Source of the DNA: Ruminococcus sp. | Lineage (GTDB): Bacteria > Bacillota > Clostridia > Oscillospirales > Ruminococcaceae | Assembly (NCBI RefSeq): GCF_024692365.1 | Contig: NZ_JAILMR010000099.1 | Location: forward strand, 1-33,222 | Reading direction: 5' to 3' | DNA: 33,222 bases | Shown here: piece by piece, positions 13,527 through 22,311 of the stretch | Layout: each line of letters begins with the position of its first letter | Numbering within the stretch: the first letter of the stretch is position 1 | Made by a program: the position numbers and the translations under genes | The notes under the pieces: model-generated | The model's database searches: none | What the model saw: the letters and a program-made list of their open reading frames with translations, nothing else | What the model was told of the DNA's origin: nothing

Positions 13527-15269
13527 ATGAAGATGAGATTTTTATCAGCCGTTATCGCGGCAGTGCTGATGTCAGGCTGTCTGGCGGCGTGCGGTAATGA
13601 GATTCAAGAAAACAAGGATGTCTCCGCTGAACTTGAACTTCTGACGGCAGACGAGGATGCGACCGACGCGGAAACTACCGCGGAAGAGGAAGTTACTCCC
13701 GTGCCTGAAGAGGAAGAGACCAAAGATGAGGTCAAAAGCTTCAAAGAGATCAAGATAAAGGCGGCTGAACTGAAATATAAAAAGCATGAGAAGACCTATC
13801 AGGCTGAAAAAGGCAAGCTGAACGGTACTGCCGCAGAAGCTACAAAGCGCAAGGGCTACGAAGGCAGCGGCTACGTTTCGGGCATATCACAGGAAAGCGA
13901 CTGGGAGCTTGAATTTGAAGTTCCCGCAAACCAGTTCTATAATATAGTACTGACAGTGGGTTCTGACGAAGCGGCAAGCGGCGGATTCAGCCTTGACGGC
14001 AGCAAGTACAGCCAGTTCACCGTTATTAACGAGGATAACGAGGGCAGGTTCGAGAATATCTCATTCAAGAATGTTAAGCTGAAAAAAGGCAAGCACAAAG
14101 TCGCATTCATACCCGATACAGGTATTGTCGATATCGACCAGATAAAGGTCATCGCCAGCGATGAGATAAGCAAGCTCAGCCTTAATGCCACAGGTTCGGC
14201 ACTCTCCGATAAGGAAGCCGAATACAATGCCAAGGCGCTGTACAAACTTCTCTGCAACAACTACGGCACAAGGGTACTGCTCGCCCAGAACGATACCGCA
14301 GGCACAAATTACGAGAGCGAACTGATATATAAAGTTACGGGCAAATACCCCGCTATACGTCTGGGTGACATGATGTACGTAACAAGTACCAAGCACGCTG
14401 ACCAGTCCGCAGCCGAGACAGCAGAAGCCCTCACATGGCATAAGGACGGCGGTCTTGTCGGATATATGTGGAACTGGACTTCCCCCAGCAAGCCCGATGA
14501 CAGCGAAAGCGTTTATGCCGAGAATGCTGATTTCGATATCACCAAGGCGGTCACAAACGAGGATATAGCCCTCCTTGACCCCAAGACAATTGCACAGATG
14601 GCTGAGGACGGCACTATATCAGATGAATGCCTTAAAATCATAACCGATATAGATAAGGTATCCGAACAGCTGATAAAACTACGAAATGATGGTGTACCTG
14701 TGCTGTGGCGACCTTTGCAGGAAGCATCAAACGGTCTGTACTGGTGGGGCAAAGATGCCGATTCCTACATATGGCTCTGGCAGACGATGTACGCCCGCAT
14801 GACAGGCTACCACGGTCTGCACAATCTGGTATGGGTATGGTCTGCACAGAACGTCAACTGGTATGTTGGCGGAGATTACTGTGATGTCCTCTCTGCGGAC
14901 GTATACGGCAGCGATAAGAGCGGTCAGGTAAACGCACTGCTTTATCTGCAAAGCGTTGCCAGCGGCAAGCCGATAGCTATGAGCGAATGTGACCGTATGC
15001 CGCTTATACAGAACGTCGCCGATGAACACGCTATGTGGGCATATATCGGACAGTGGGGCGGAAGCTGTATGGTCAACGAGGAAGGCGGTCTGTCGGAAGA
15101 ATTCAACACCGAGCAAGACCTTATAACAATGTATAACAACGACCTCACCATCACCCGCGAAAAGCTCCCCGACCTTATGACGATGGCGACCATGATAAAG
15201 AAAGAGGAAGAAAAAGCCTCTAAGGACAAGTCAAAGAAAGCCAAAGCCAAAAAGGACACTGAGGACTGA
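13527..15269 (+). CDS. Lipoprotein CBM35-GH26 beta-mannanase
   Basis: 580 aa from ATG 13527. The frame is open further upstream, but that part overlaps the pseudogene; the ribosome site AAGGAG is about 16 nt away and thus weak. A lipoprotein signal ends in LAAC (Cys 22). An acidic linker (30-70) leads to a CBM35-like module at about 90-210 (YQAEKGKLNG, YEGSGYVSGI). The GH26 domain spans about 235-545. The acid/base Glu is E399 in WRPLQEASNGLYWWG and the nucleophile E487 in IAMSECDRMP, both in the expected family motifs. The tail is Lys-rich. The enzyme should cut beta-1,4-mannan or glucomannan at the cell surface, anchored to the membrane by its lipid. It may be transcribed with the GH95 gene. 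Acidic linkers of the same style occur in the SleB-type protein and the anti-sigma protein. Confidence 0.9.
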   Translation: MKMRFLSAVIAAVLMSGCLAACGNEIQENKDVSAELELLTADEDATDAETTAEEEVTPVPEEEETKDEVKSFKEIKIKAAELKYKKHEKTYQAEKGKLNGTAAEATKRKGYEGSGYVSGISQESDWELEFEVPANQFYNIVLTVGSDEAASGGFSLDGSKYSQFTVINEDNEGRFENISFKNVKLKKGKHKVAFIPDTGIVDIDQIKVIASDEISKLSLNATGSALSDKEAEYNAKALYKLLCNNYGTRVLLAQNDTAGTNYESELIYKVTGKYPAIRLGDMMYVTSTKHADQSAAETAEALTWHKDGGLVGYMWNWTSPSKPDDSESVYAENADFDITKAVTNEDIALLDPKTIAQMAEDGTISDECLKIITDIDKVSEQLIKLRNDGVPVLWRPLQEASNGLYWWGKDADSYIWLWQTMYARMTGYHGLHNLVWVWSAQNVNWYVGGDYCDVLSADVYGSDKSGQVNALLYLQSVASGKPIAMSECDRMPLIQNVADEHAMWAYIGQWGGSCMVNEEGGLSEEFNTEQDLITMYNNDLTITREKLPDLMTMATMIKKEEEKASKDKSKKAKAKKDTED

Positions 15270-15280
15270 TAATATAAGCA

Positions 15281-15315
15281 AAAGGCACTCCTGCGCGGGA
15301 GTGCCTTTGTTTTTT
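15281..15315 (+). terminator. Intrinsic terminator of GH26 gene
   Basis: AAAGGCACTCC (15281-15291) pairs with GGAGTGCCTTT (15298-15308), followed by GTTTTTT, 11 nt after the stop. Confidence 0.92.
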
Positions 15316-15333
15316 ATAATGCGTACAAAATAA

Positions 15334-15357
15334 AAAAGCCCGCATATGCGGACTTTT
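15334..15357 (-). terminator. Intrinsic terminator of the fatty-acid operon
   Basis: On the minus strand: AAAAGTCCGCATATGCGGGCTTTT, a hairpin around CCGCATATGCGG, followed by a T-rich tract; it begins 14 nt after the acpP stop. Confidence 0.8.
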
Positions 15358-15371
15358 ATAAATTCCGGAAA

Positions 15372-15605
15372 TTACTCCTCGGTCTTAGCCTCGATGAACT
15401 TAACGATATCACCAACAGTCTTGATGTTCTCAACTTCCTCATCGGGGATCTCAAGATCAAAGCTCTCTTCAATATTCATGACCAGATCAACAACGTCCAG
15501 AGAGTCAGCACCCAGATCTTCAGTGATAGAAGCGTCTGTAGTTACCTTGTCCTCGTCAACGTCGAGCTGTTCAACAATGATCTCACGAATCTTGTCAAAT
15601 ACCAT
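15372..15605 (-). CDS. acpP: Acyl carrier protein
   Basis: 77 aa from ATG 15605 (GGAGG 9 nt upstream); an ATG at 15611 in the same frame is only 3 nt from the GGAGG and would add MN. It is a four-helix acidic protein with the phosphopantetheine attachment Ser in [12 protein letters not shown] (S35). It carries the growing acyl chain between FabD, FabF, FabH, FabG, FabZ and FabK. It is the last gene of the operon, 17 nt after accA, with its own GGAGG and followed by the operon terminator. In many Clostridia acpP instead sits near fabH/fabK, so the position is unusual. Confidence 0.96.
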   Translation of the reverse strand: MVFDKIREIIVEQLDVDEDKVTTDASITEDLGADSLDVVDLVMNIEESFDLEIPDEEVENIKTVGDIVKFIEAKTEE

Positions 15606-15622
15606 GTTCATTTCCCTCCATT

Positions 15623-16495
15623 CTATACATTACTGGAATTCTCAGCAAGGCATTCACCCTGCGTCGTATCAGAATGCGGAAACTCTTCAAAGTCTCCGAC
15701 AACCCTAAACTTATTATAGCGACTATTTATCATTTCGTCAAGCCCTTTTTGAAATTTTCTTTGTAAATTTTGCAGACTTTCTGAAATAAACGCTGAAATA
15801 TTTTCTGCGGTCTGAGTCGGGTCGTTATGTGCCCCTCCGTCAGCCTCGGGAATGATGTGATCGCACACCTTTAATCTTACCAGATCTTCCGCAGTTATCT
15901 TCATGATATCGCAGGCTTCACGCTCGCGGGAAGCGTCTTTCCAGAGGATACTTGCGAATCCCTTTGGCGATATTACGGAGTACAGAGCGTTTTCAAGCAT
16001 AGCCAGTTCATCGCATACAGCCAGCGCCAGAGCGCCGCCCGAACCACCTTCGCCCAGTATTATGGATATAACAGGGGTCTTCAGCGTCATGAACTCCATT
16101 ATATTACGGGCGATAGCTTCGCCCTGACCGCGCTTTTCAGCCTCAACACCCGGGTAAGCACCGGGGGTGTCAACAAGACATATAACAGGTCTGTGGAATT
16201 TTTCAGCCTGACGCGCCAGTCTTAACGCCTTGCGGTAGCCCTCCGGGTGGGGCATACCGAAGTTGCATTCCTGATTTTCTTCAAGGTCGCGTCCCTTGAC
16301 CTCTGCAATGACAGTAACAGGTGTGCCCATAAAAGAAGCCACACCGCCGATTATCGCTCTGTCATCGCCGCACAGCCTGTCGCCGTGCATCTCAAAGAAC
16401 TCGTCGAATATCATGGGTATGTAATCGAGGGCGGTAGGTCTGCCCTTGTGCCTGATTATATCAAGCCTGCGGCTTGCCGAAAGCTGTTCATTCAT
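15623..16495 (-). CDS. accA: Acetyl-CoA carboxylase carboxyltransferase subunit alpha
   Basis: 290 aa, close to the length of AccA proteins that lack the long C-terminal extension. It carries crotonase-fold motifs of the biotin-binding half of the carboxyltransferase: [59 protein letters not shown] and [13 protein letters not shown]. With AccD it moves CO2 from carboxybiotin (on AccB) to acetyl-CoA to give malonyl-CoA. Its start overlaps the accD stop by 8 nt (ATGAATGA), so the two subunits are translationally coupled, as expected for an alpha2beta2 complex. Confidence 0.96.
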   Translation of the reverse strand: MNEQLSASRRLDIIRHKGRPTALDYIPMIFDEFFEMHGDRLCGDDRAIIGGVASFMGTPVTVIAEVKGRDLEENQECNFGMPHPEGYRKALRLARQAEKFHRPVICLVDTPGAYPGVEAEKRGQGEAIARNIMEFMTLKTPVISIILGEGGSGGALALAVCDELAMLENALYSVISPKGFASILWKDASREREACDIMKITAEDLVRLKVCDHIIPEADGGAHNDPTQTAENISAFISESLQNLQRKFQKGLDEMINSRYNKFRVVGDFEEFPHSDTTQGECLAENSSNV

Positions 16496-17381
16496 TTTCA
16501 GCGACCTCCTTTACCTCGGGACTTTTATGGAGCTTGATAAGGTGAGCAAGAACTCTTCTCATCTTATTGCGCTCGACTATCATATCAACAAAGCCGTTTT
16601 CAAGCATGAATTCAGCCGACTGGAAATCATCGGGGAGCTTCTGCTTGATAGTACCCTCGATGACACGTCTGCCCGCAAAGCCGATAAGCACCTTGGGCTC
16701 GGCGATTATGATATCGCCCAGCGAAGCAAAGCTTGCCGTAACGCCGCCTGTGGTGGGGTCGGTCATAACGGAGATATAAAGTCCGCCCGCCTCGTTGTGC
16801 CTTGCAACAGCACCCGAAGTCTTAGCCATCTGCATAAGGGATACTATTCCCTCCTGCATTCTGGCACCGCCGGAAGCCGTAAATGCGATAACAGGCAGTT
16901 TGTGAGCAGTAGCGTACTCGATTGCGCGGGTTATCCTCTCGCCGACAACGCTGCCCATAGAAGCCATCATGTAGTTTGAATCCATAACTATTATAACAAT
17001 ATCCTCGCCGCGTATCTTAGCCCTGCCTGTCAGCACAGCATCGTTAAGCCCCGTTTTATCGCGGAGTTGCTGCTGTTTGCTGTCGTAGCCGGGGAAGTTA
17101 ATTGGGTTCTTGGATATCATCTTTCTGTCGAACTCACGGAAGCTTCCGTCATCAACAGTTATCTTCAGCCTTTCCTTGGCTGTAAGACGCGCATGATAAT
17201 TGCAGTTGGGACATACCTTGCCGTTCTGATTGAATTCCTCAATGAACGTCACATTCCTGCATCTGGGACATTTGAAAAGCAGTCCTGTGGGTATATCGGT
17301 CTTTTTCCTTGAAGAACCGTCCTCGCCTTTGTCGCTGCCAAGACGTTCTCTTACAACTGCGAAAAAGTCCTCAAACTGCAT
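16488..17381 (-). CDS. accD: Acetyl-CoA carboxylase carboxyltransferase subunit beta
   Basis: 297 aa. The N-terminal zinc ribbon is present with four Cys (FKCPRCRNVTF, KVCPNCNYHARL, residues about 37-61). The crotonase-type domain follows with DSNYMMASMGSVVGE and FTASGGARMQEG (oxyanion-hole region). It pairs with AccA. It overlaps accC by 1 nt (TGATG) and accA by 8 nt. Residues 15-30 carry a short charged insert (SDKGEDGSSRKKTD) before the ribbon. Typical in all key residues. Confidence 0.96.
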   Translation of the reverse strand: MQFEDFFAVVRERLGSDKGEDGSSRKKTDIPTGLLFKCPRCRNVTFIEEFNQNGKVCPNCNYHARLTAKERLKITVDDGSFREFDRKMISKNPINFPGYDSKQQQLRDKTGLNDAVLTGRAKIRGEDIVIIVMDSNYMMASMGSVVGERITRAIEYATAHKLPVIAFTASGGARMQEGIVSLMQMAKTSGAVARHNEAGGLYISVMTDPTTGGVTASFASLGDIIIAEPKVLIGFAGRRVIEGTIKQKLPDDFQSAEFMLENGFVDMIVERNKMRRVLAHLIKLHKSPEVKEVAENE

Positions 17382-18751
17382 CAGCCTTCACCTCTTTCAT
17401 CGGCTAAGATGTCTGTGCGGTTAAGAAAACCGTTGTCATAATCGCCCGCAATAAATTCGGGGCGGCGTATAAGTTTCAGCTGGAAATCCACGTTGGTGGA
17501 AACACCGTCAACGATGAACTCTGCCAGTGCCCAGTTCATCTTTGCGATAGCTTCCTCTCTGTCCTTGCCGTGAACTATCAGCTTGCCTATCATTGAATCG
17601 TAATAAGGCGGTATCTCGTAGCCAACATATGCCGCCGTATCCACTCTCACACCAAATCCGCCGGGTATGAACATTGAGTTTATCTTTCCGGGGGAAGGTC
17701 TGAAATCCTTGGTGGGGTCTTCGGCATTTATACGGCACTCGATAGCGTGACCTGTGAGTTTCACATCTTCCTGCTTTATGGAAAGTCTTTCGCCCGAAGC
17801 TATCAGCAGCTGCTGCTTAACAAGGTCGATGCCTGTTACAGCTTCGGTGATGGGGTGTTCGACCTGTATACGGGTGTTCATTTCCATAAAGTAGAAATCG
17901 CCGTTCTTGTCTACCAGAAATTCGATAGTACCAGCATTCCTGTATCCGCATACTCTTGCCGCGGTAACAGCCGCCTTGCCCATTCTCTCACGAAGTTCCT
18001 GTGTCATGAAAGGCGCAGGAGAGGGCGCTTCTTCAAGCACTTTCTGATTTCTTCTCTGCATCGAGCAGTCTCTCTCGCCGAGATAGATAACATCGCCGTA
18101 ATCGTCAGCCAGTATCTGTATCTCGATATGCTTGGGATTCTCGATGAACTTCTCGATGTATACCTCGTCATTGCCGAAGCAGGCAAGAGCTTCCTGCTTT
18201 GCAGCTTTCATCTGAGCTTCAAGCTCTTCCTCGCAGCGTACTATCCTTATGCCGCGTCCGCCGCCGCCTGCCGAAGCCTTTACAAGCACGGGGTAGCCAA
18301 GGTCGCGTGAAAGGGTCTTAGCGGCGTGGATATTGGATATCGCACCGTCACTGCCCATTATTACAGGAACATCGTTCTCTTTCATGGTTTCCTTAGCCTG
18401 AGCCTTGTCACCCAGCATCTCAATGGAAGTAGCACGAGGTCCGATGAATACTATACCGCACTTTTCACACATACGTGCAAATGCCGCATTTTCCGACAAA
18501 AATCCGAAACCCGGGTGTATAGCCTCAGCACCTGTTATCTCGCAGGCGGAAATTATCGCGCGTACATTAAGATAGCTGTCCTTGCTCTGAGGACCGCCGA
18601 TGCATACAGCTTCATCTGCAAGCATGGCATGGAGAGCGTTTTTATCAGCAGTTGAATAAACTGCCACAGTCTTTATGCCAAGTTCACGGGCAGCACGGAT
18701 AACGCGCACCGCTATCTCGCCGCGGTTGGCAATAAGGATCTTCTTAAACAT
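17381..18751 (-). CDS. accC: Biotin carboxylase subunit of acetyl-CoA carboxylase
   Basis: 456 aa; AAGGAG 7 nt before ATG 18751. ATP-grasp enzyme: N-terminal MFKKILIANRGEIAVRVIRA, glycine-rich ATP loop KASAGGGGRGIRIV, YIEKFIENPKHIEIQ, FMEMNTRIQVEHPITE with the catalytic Glu/Asn/Arg, and the C-terminal GHAIECRINAED. It carboxylates biotin on AccB using ATP and bicarbonate. Full family length with no missing motif. It starts 23 nt after fabZ. Confidence 0.97.
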   Translation of the reverse strand: MFKKILIANRGEIAVRVIRAARELGIKTVAVYSTADKNALHAMLADEAVCIGGPQSKDSYLNVRAIISACEITGAEAIHPGFGFLSENAAFARMCEKCGIVFIGPRATSIEMLGDKAQAKETMKENDVPVIMGSDGAISNIHAAKTLSRDLGYPVLVKASAGGGGRGIRIVRCEEELEAQMKAAKQEALACFGNDEVYIEKFIENPKHIEIQILADDYGDVIYLGERDCSMQRRNQKVLEEAPSPAPFMTQELRERMGKAAVTAARVCGYRNAGTIEFLVDKNGDFYFMEMNTRIQVEHPITEAVTGIDLVKQQLLIASGERLSIKQEDVKLTGHAIECRINAEDPTKDFRPSPGKINSMFIPGGFGVRVDTAAYVGYEIPPYYDSMIGKLIVHGKDREEAIAKMNWALAEFIVDGVSTNVDFQLKLIRRPEFIAGDYDNGFLNRTDILADERGEG

Positions 18752-18774
18752 ATTTATGCTCCTTCAAAGACTAT

Positions 18775-19206
18775 TTATTTTATGGCAAAAGTTATCTCGC
18801 AGGATACAGCCTTCTTGCCGCCCACGGTAGCCAGCGCCTTGCCCACGCCGATAGGACCTTTTACCTTGATTATCTCAACTTCGATTTCCAGCGTATCGCC
18901 CGGTACTACCTGCTGACGGAATTTACAGTCGTTGATACCGCCGAAAAATCCTATCTTGCCCTTATTCTCGGGAAGTGCCAGCAGTGCCACCGCACCAGCC
19001 TGAGCGCACATCTCCACCATCAGTACGCCTGGTGTTACGGGGTACTGGGGAAAATGTCCCTTGAACCAGAAATCATCTTCCTTTATGTACTTTGTAGCCT
19101 TAACCCTCTTGCCGACTTCCAGCTCGTTTATCTCATCGATGAGCAGAAAAGGGTCGCGGTGAGGGATAACTTCCATTATCTGTTCTTTGTTCATAAGAAC
19201 TGCCAT
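18775..19206 (-). CDS. fabZ: 3-hydroxyacyl-ACP dehydratase FabZ
   Basis: 143 aa; GGAGG 8 nt before ATG 19206. Hot-dog fold with the catalytic His of WFKGHFPQYP (H51) and Glu of GVLMVEMCAQAG (E65), and the start NKEQIMEVIPHRDPFLLID typical of FabZ. It removes water from 3-hydroxyacyl-ACP to give trans-2-enoyl-ACP. There is no FabA or FabM in the window, so how double bonds for unsaturated fatty acids are made is not shown here. Confidence 0.96.
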   Translation of the reverse strand: MAVLMNKEQIMEVIPHRDPFLLIDEINELEVGKRVKATKYIKEDDFWFKGHFPQYPVTPGVLMVEMCAQAGAVALLALPENKGKIGFFGGINDCKFRQQVVPGDTLEIEVEIIKVKGPIGVGKALATVGGKKAVSCEITFAIK

Positions 19207-19271
19207 TATCTATTCCTCCGATTTATTATTTGTTTGACATTTTAAGGTCATCAGTAAAATTTCTCACTTCT

Positions 19272-19739
19272 CTATTGTTTTTGGAGCTCTGCTTCTTTTT
19301 CAAAGTCTGGTTCAAGGTTTTTGATACGGTTACTCAAAAGAATATACAGGATCAACAAATACACTAATTGGTATAACACTGTCGGAATATCCACTTTATC
19401 GATGATCCAACCAAATAAGGCTGTATTAATATCATCGTCATCTTTGACAAAAGATGGAGCAAAGTAATTTCTGTTAACAAAAGCTATATTAAATCCAATA
19501 ACAGCACCGACAATAAATGAACTATAAATAGTTTTGGCGTGGTGTCTTCGGCAGTGCAAAAACTTGATGACCAACGAGATCATCAAATATACGATAGCTC
19601 CCGATACAACACCAAATATTCCAGTACTATATAACACAATATATTTAGGAGGTAAATCAAAATTAATATTAAAGAATATAAATCCTCCCAGAGTGTTTGC
19701 CAGTACGGAGAAAAGAAGTAGTATTATAAATTTTTTCAT
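19272..19739 (-). CDS. Unknown four-helix membrane protein inside fatty-acid operon
   Basis: 155 aa from ATG 19739, with GAGGTG 8 nt upstream. Four hydrophobic segments: about residues 3-22, 33-58, 70-88 and 118-137. A short basic loop (HCRRHHAK) lies between the second and third, an acidic loop (KDDDDIN) between the third and fourth, and a charged tail (KNLEPDFEKEAELQKQ) ends the protein. I recognise no family. The gene lies between accB (28 nt) and fabZ (66 nt) on the same strand. Its DNA is clearly more AT-rich than its neighbours, with many ATA, AAT and TTT codons, which suggests later insertion. It may be a recent passenger, or a membrane protein linked to lipid state; there is no direct evidence for either. 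Confidence 0.75.
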   Translation of the reverse strand: MKKFIILLLFSVLANTLGGFIFFNINFDLPPKYIVLYSTGIFGVVSGAIVYLMISLVIKFLHCRRHHAKTIYSSFIVGAVIGFNIAFVNRNYFAPSFVKDDDDINTALFGWIIDKVDIPTVLYQLVYLLILYILLSNRIKNLEPDFEKEAELQKQ

Positions 19740-19767
19740 TCCCTGTCACCTCATAAAAAGGCAGCAA

Positions 19768-20256
19768 TTACTCCAGTATCATCACGGTCTGTCCGAATTC
19801 AACAGCATCACCGTTGTTTACACATATCTCCTTGACTACGCCATCGAATTCGCTGGGCACTTCGCTCATGACCTTCATGGATTCGATGATAAATATAACG
19901 TCGCCCTTCTTTATTCTGTCGCCTACCTTAACAAAAGGCTTGCTGTCGGGTGATGGTGCAGCGTAGAATGTACCAACTATTGGTGCAGTCACCTTAGTGC
20001 CGCTGACTGCCGCAGGTGCAGCCGCGGGAGCTTCACTCATCGGAGGAACGTTCATAGGAGGCATACCTCCCATAGGCGCACCCATAGGGGGCATCATAGG
20101 CATGGGCACAGGTGCGGGAACACATCTTTTGCCCTTTATGGTGATAGTCTTGTCGCCGTCAGCCAGTGTAAGCTCGGAGAGCTCTTTATTATTAACGATG
20201 TCTGCCAGCTTTTCTATTGTTTCAAGGTCAAACTGACCGTATATCTTTTCACTCAT
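19768..20256 (-). CDS. accB: Biotin carboxyl carrier protein of acetyl-CoA carboxylase
   Basis: 162 aa. A short N-terminal helical part is followed by a Pro/Met/Gly/Ala linker (residues about 50-85, MPPMGAPMGG type repeats). A biotinyl domain (about 90-162) carries the modification site ESMKVMSEV; the Lys (K128) is 35 residues from the C-terminus, as in E. coli BCCP. The motif is ESMKV instead of the more frequent EAMKM, a variant seen in other bacteria. The linker is the swinging arm that moves biotin between AccC and AccAD. AGGAGG is 11 nt upstream of ATG 20256. Confidence 0.96.
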   Translation of the reverse strand: MSEKIYGQFDLETIEKLADIVNNKELSELTLADGDKTITIKGKRCVPAPVPMPMMPPMGAPMGGMPPMNVPPMSEAPAAAPAAVSGTKVTAPIVGTFYAAPSPDSKPFVKVGDRIKKGDVIFIIESMKVMSEVPSEFDGVVKEICVNNGDAVEFGQTVMILE

Positions 20257-20277
20257 CAGCGAATTCTCCTCCTATGA

Positions 20278-21513
20278 TCAATCGCATTTCTTTATGCATA
20301 TTGTGGCATTGTGTCCGCCGAATCCCAGCGAGTTTGAAAGTGCTGCATTCACTGTCATCTCGCGGTTGCCCTCGGTAACATAATCAAGGTCGCACTCGGG
20401 GTCGGGGGTGGTATAACCAACTGTCTTGTGAACGAAGTCGTTCTTTACTGACAGTGCTGTGATTATAGCTTCAACGCCGCCCGCAGCACCCAGCAGGTGT
20501 CCTATCATGGACTTTGTAGAATTTATAACAGTCTTTCTTGCAGCGTCCTCACCCAGTGCCAGCTTGACAGCCTTGGTCTCGTACTTGTCGTTAAGACCTG
20601 TGGAAGTACCGTGTGCGTTGATGTAAGTAACTTCCTCGGGTGCAAGACCTGCTTCGGTGTATGCCATCTTCATTGCGTGTGCCGCAGCATCACCCTCGGG
20701 AGAGGGGCTTGTCATGTGGAAAGCATCGCCCGAAGCGCCGTAGCCTGCTATCTCAGCAATGATGTTAGCTCCTCTGCTCTTTGCGTGCTCATACTCTTCC
20801 AGCACCAGCATACCTGCGCCCTCACCGAGAACGAAACCCTGTCTGTTGGCATCAAAAGGTGTTGAAGCCTTATCAAGCTCGGTAGCCTGTGAAAGTGCCT
20901 TCATGTTGTTGAAGCCGCTGAGTGAGAATCTGGAGATACAAGCCTCTGAACCGCCGCATATGCAGGCATCCAGATAGCCGTCCTTGATCTTGCGGAAAGC
21001 TTCGCCGATAGCGTGTGTTGCCGATGCACAGGCTGTTGTGGTACAGTAGTTGTCACCCTTGAAGCCTGTCTTCATAGCAACGGTACCTGCTGCCATATTG
21101 CCTATCATCATGGGGATAAAGAATACCGATACCTTGTCGGGCTTCTCATTGAACTTTGTTACCTCAGCTTCGGTCATGTTAAGTCCGCCGATGCCTACGC
21201 CGATTATAACGCCTACACGGTAAGGATCGAGATCCTTGAGGTCGCTGCCTGCATTCTCAAGCGCCTGCTTTGCAGAATACAGAGCAAACTGTGTGAATCT
21301 GTCCATTCTGCGGGATTCTTTTTTGTCTATGTAAGCCGAAGGATCGAAATCCTTTACTGCGCCTACTATCTTAACGGGGAAATCGCTGGCATCGAACTGG
21401 TCTACATAGCTGAGACCGATCTTGTTAGCCTTGATATTCTCCCAGAACTCATCTACATTCTTGCCGAGAGGGTTAACAGTACCCATACCCGTTATTACTA
21501 CTCTTCTGCTCAA
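20278..21513 (-). CDS. fabF: 3-oxoacyl-ACP synthase II FabF
   Basis: 411 aa from TTG 21513. AGGAG is 8 nt before this TTG, while the longer frame from GTG 21522 would touch the ribosome site; the start MSRRVVITGMGTVNPLG also fits the family. Thiolase fold with the Cys-His-His triad: Cys of TTTACASATHAIG (C162), His of NAHGTSTGLND and His of KSMIGHLLGAAG. It condenses malonyl-ACP with acyl-ACP for chain elongation. It follows fabG by 27 nt and precedes accB by 21 nt. Confidence 0.95.
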   Translation of the reverse strand: MSRRVVITGMGTVNPLGKNVDEFWENIKANKIGLSYVDQFDASDFPVKIVGAVKDFDPSAYIDKKESRRMDRFTQFALYSAKQALENAGSDLKDLDPYRVGVIIGVGIGGLNMTEAEVTKFNEKPDKVSVFFIPMMIGNMAAGTVAMKTGFKGDNYCTTTACASATHAIGEAFRKIKDGYLDACICGGSEACISRFSLSGFNNMKALSQATELDKASTPFDANRQGFVLGEGAGMLVLEEYEHAKSRGANIIAEIAGYGASGDAFHMTSPSPEGDAAAHAMKMAYTEAGLAPEEVTYINAHGTSTGLNDKYETKAVKLALGEDAARKTVINSTKSMIGHLLGAAGGVEAIITALSVKNDFVHKTVGYTTPDPECDLDYVTEGNREMTVNAALSNSLGFGGHNATICIKKCD

Positions 21514-21540
21514 TTCAAACACTCCTCGCTTTATGTCCTG

Positions 21541-22275
21541 TTACATCATTATGCCGCCGCTTATCTCGATGACCTGACCCGTAACATAAGCCGCATCCTT
21601 GGAAGCTAAGAACGATACCACGCCTGCGATATCCTCAACTTCGCCAAAACGCTTCATAGCTATCTGTCCCAGCATAGCGTTCTTCTGGTCATCAGTCAGC
21701 TTATCTGTCATAGGTGTCTTAATAAATCCGGGAGCTACCGCATTGCAGGTGATGCCGCGGGAACCCAGCTCCTTGGCAACGGTCTTGGTCATACCTATGA
21801 TAGCTGCCTTTGTAGCCGAATAGTTTATCTGTCCGGGATTGCCGTAAACACCAGCCACGGAAGCCAGATTGATTATCCTACCCGACTTCTGTCTCATCAT
21901 AACGTTGCCCACGAACTTGGACATATTGAATACGCTCTTCTGATTTACAGCAACTACCAGATCGTACTGCTCCTCGCTCATTCTTGCCATCAGACCGTCG
22001 CGGGTGATGCCTGCGTTGTTTACCAGTACATCGATAGAACCGAATTCAGCCTTGATAGCCTTTACAGTCTCCTCAGCCTGAGCATAATTGGATACATCGC
22101 ATATGAACTTCTGTACCTTAACGCCCTCAGCCGCTATCTTTTCCATTATGTCGTTATCCTCGAACATAGCCTCGCTGATATCATTGAGAGCTATATCAAA
22201 TCCGTCCTTTGCAAGTCTCAGCGCGATAGCCGCACCGATACCTCTTGCCGAACCGGTTATAAATGCTGTTGCCAT
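21541..22275 (-). CDS. fabG: 3-oxoacyl-ACP reductase FabG
   Basis: 244 aa; GGAGG 8 nt before ATG 22275. Short-chain dehydrogenase: TGSARGIGAAIA cofactor loop, VLVNNAGIT, catalytic Ser in NLASVAGVYG, Tyr and Lys in YSATKAAI. The C-terminus (YVTGQVIEISGGIMM) matches FabG. It reduces 3-oxoacyl-ACP with NADPH. Full family length. Confidence 0.95.
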   Translation of the reverse strand: MATAFITGSARGIGAAIALRLAKDGFDIALNDISEAMFEDNDIMEKIAAEGVKVQKFICDVSNYAQAEETVKAIKAEFGSIDVLVNNAGITRDGLMARMSEEQYDLVVAVNQKSVFNMSKFVGNVMMRQKSGRIINLASVAGVYGNPGQINYSATKAAIIGMTKTVAKELGSRGITCNAVAPGFIKTPMTDKLTDDQKNAMLGQIAMKRFGEVEDIAGVVSFLASKDAAYVTGQVIEISGGIMM

Positions 22276-22311
22276 TTTATTTTCCTCCGTTTTTATCGTT
22301 TCAAAATCGGG

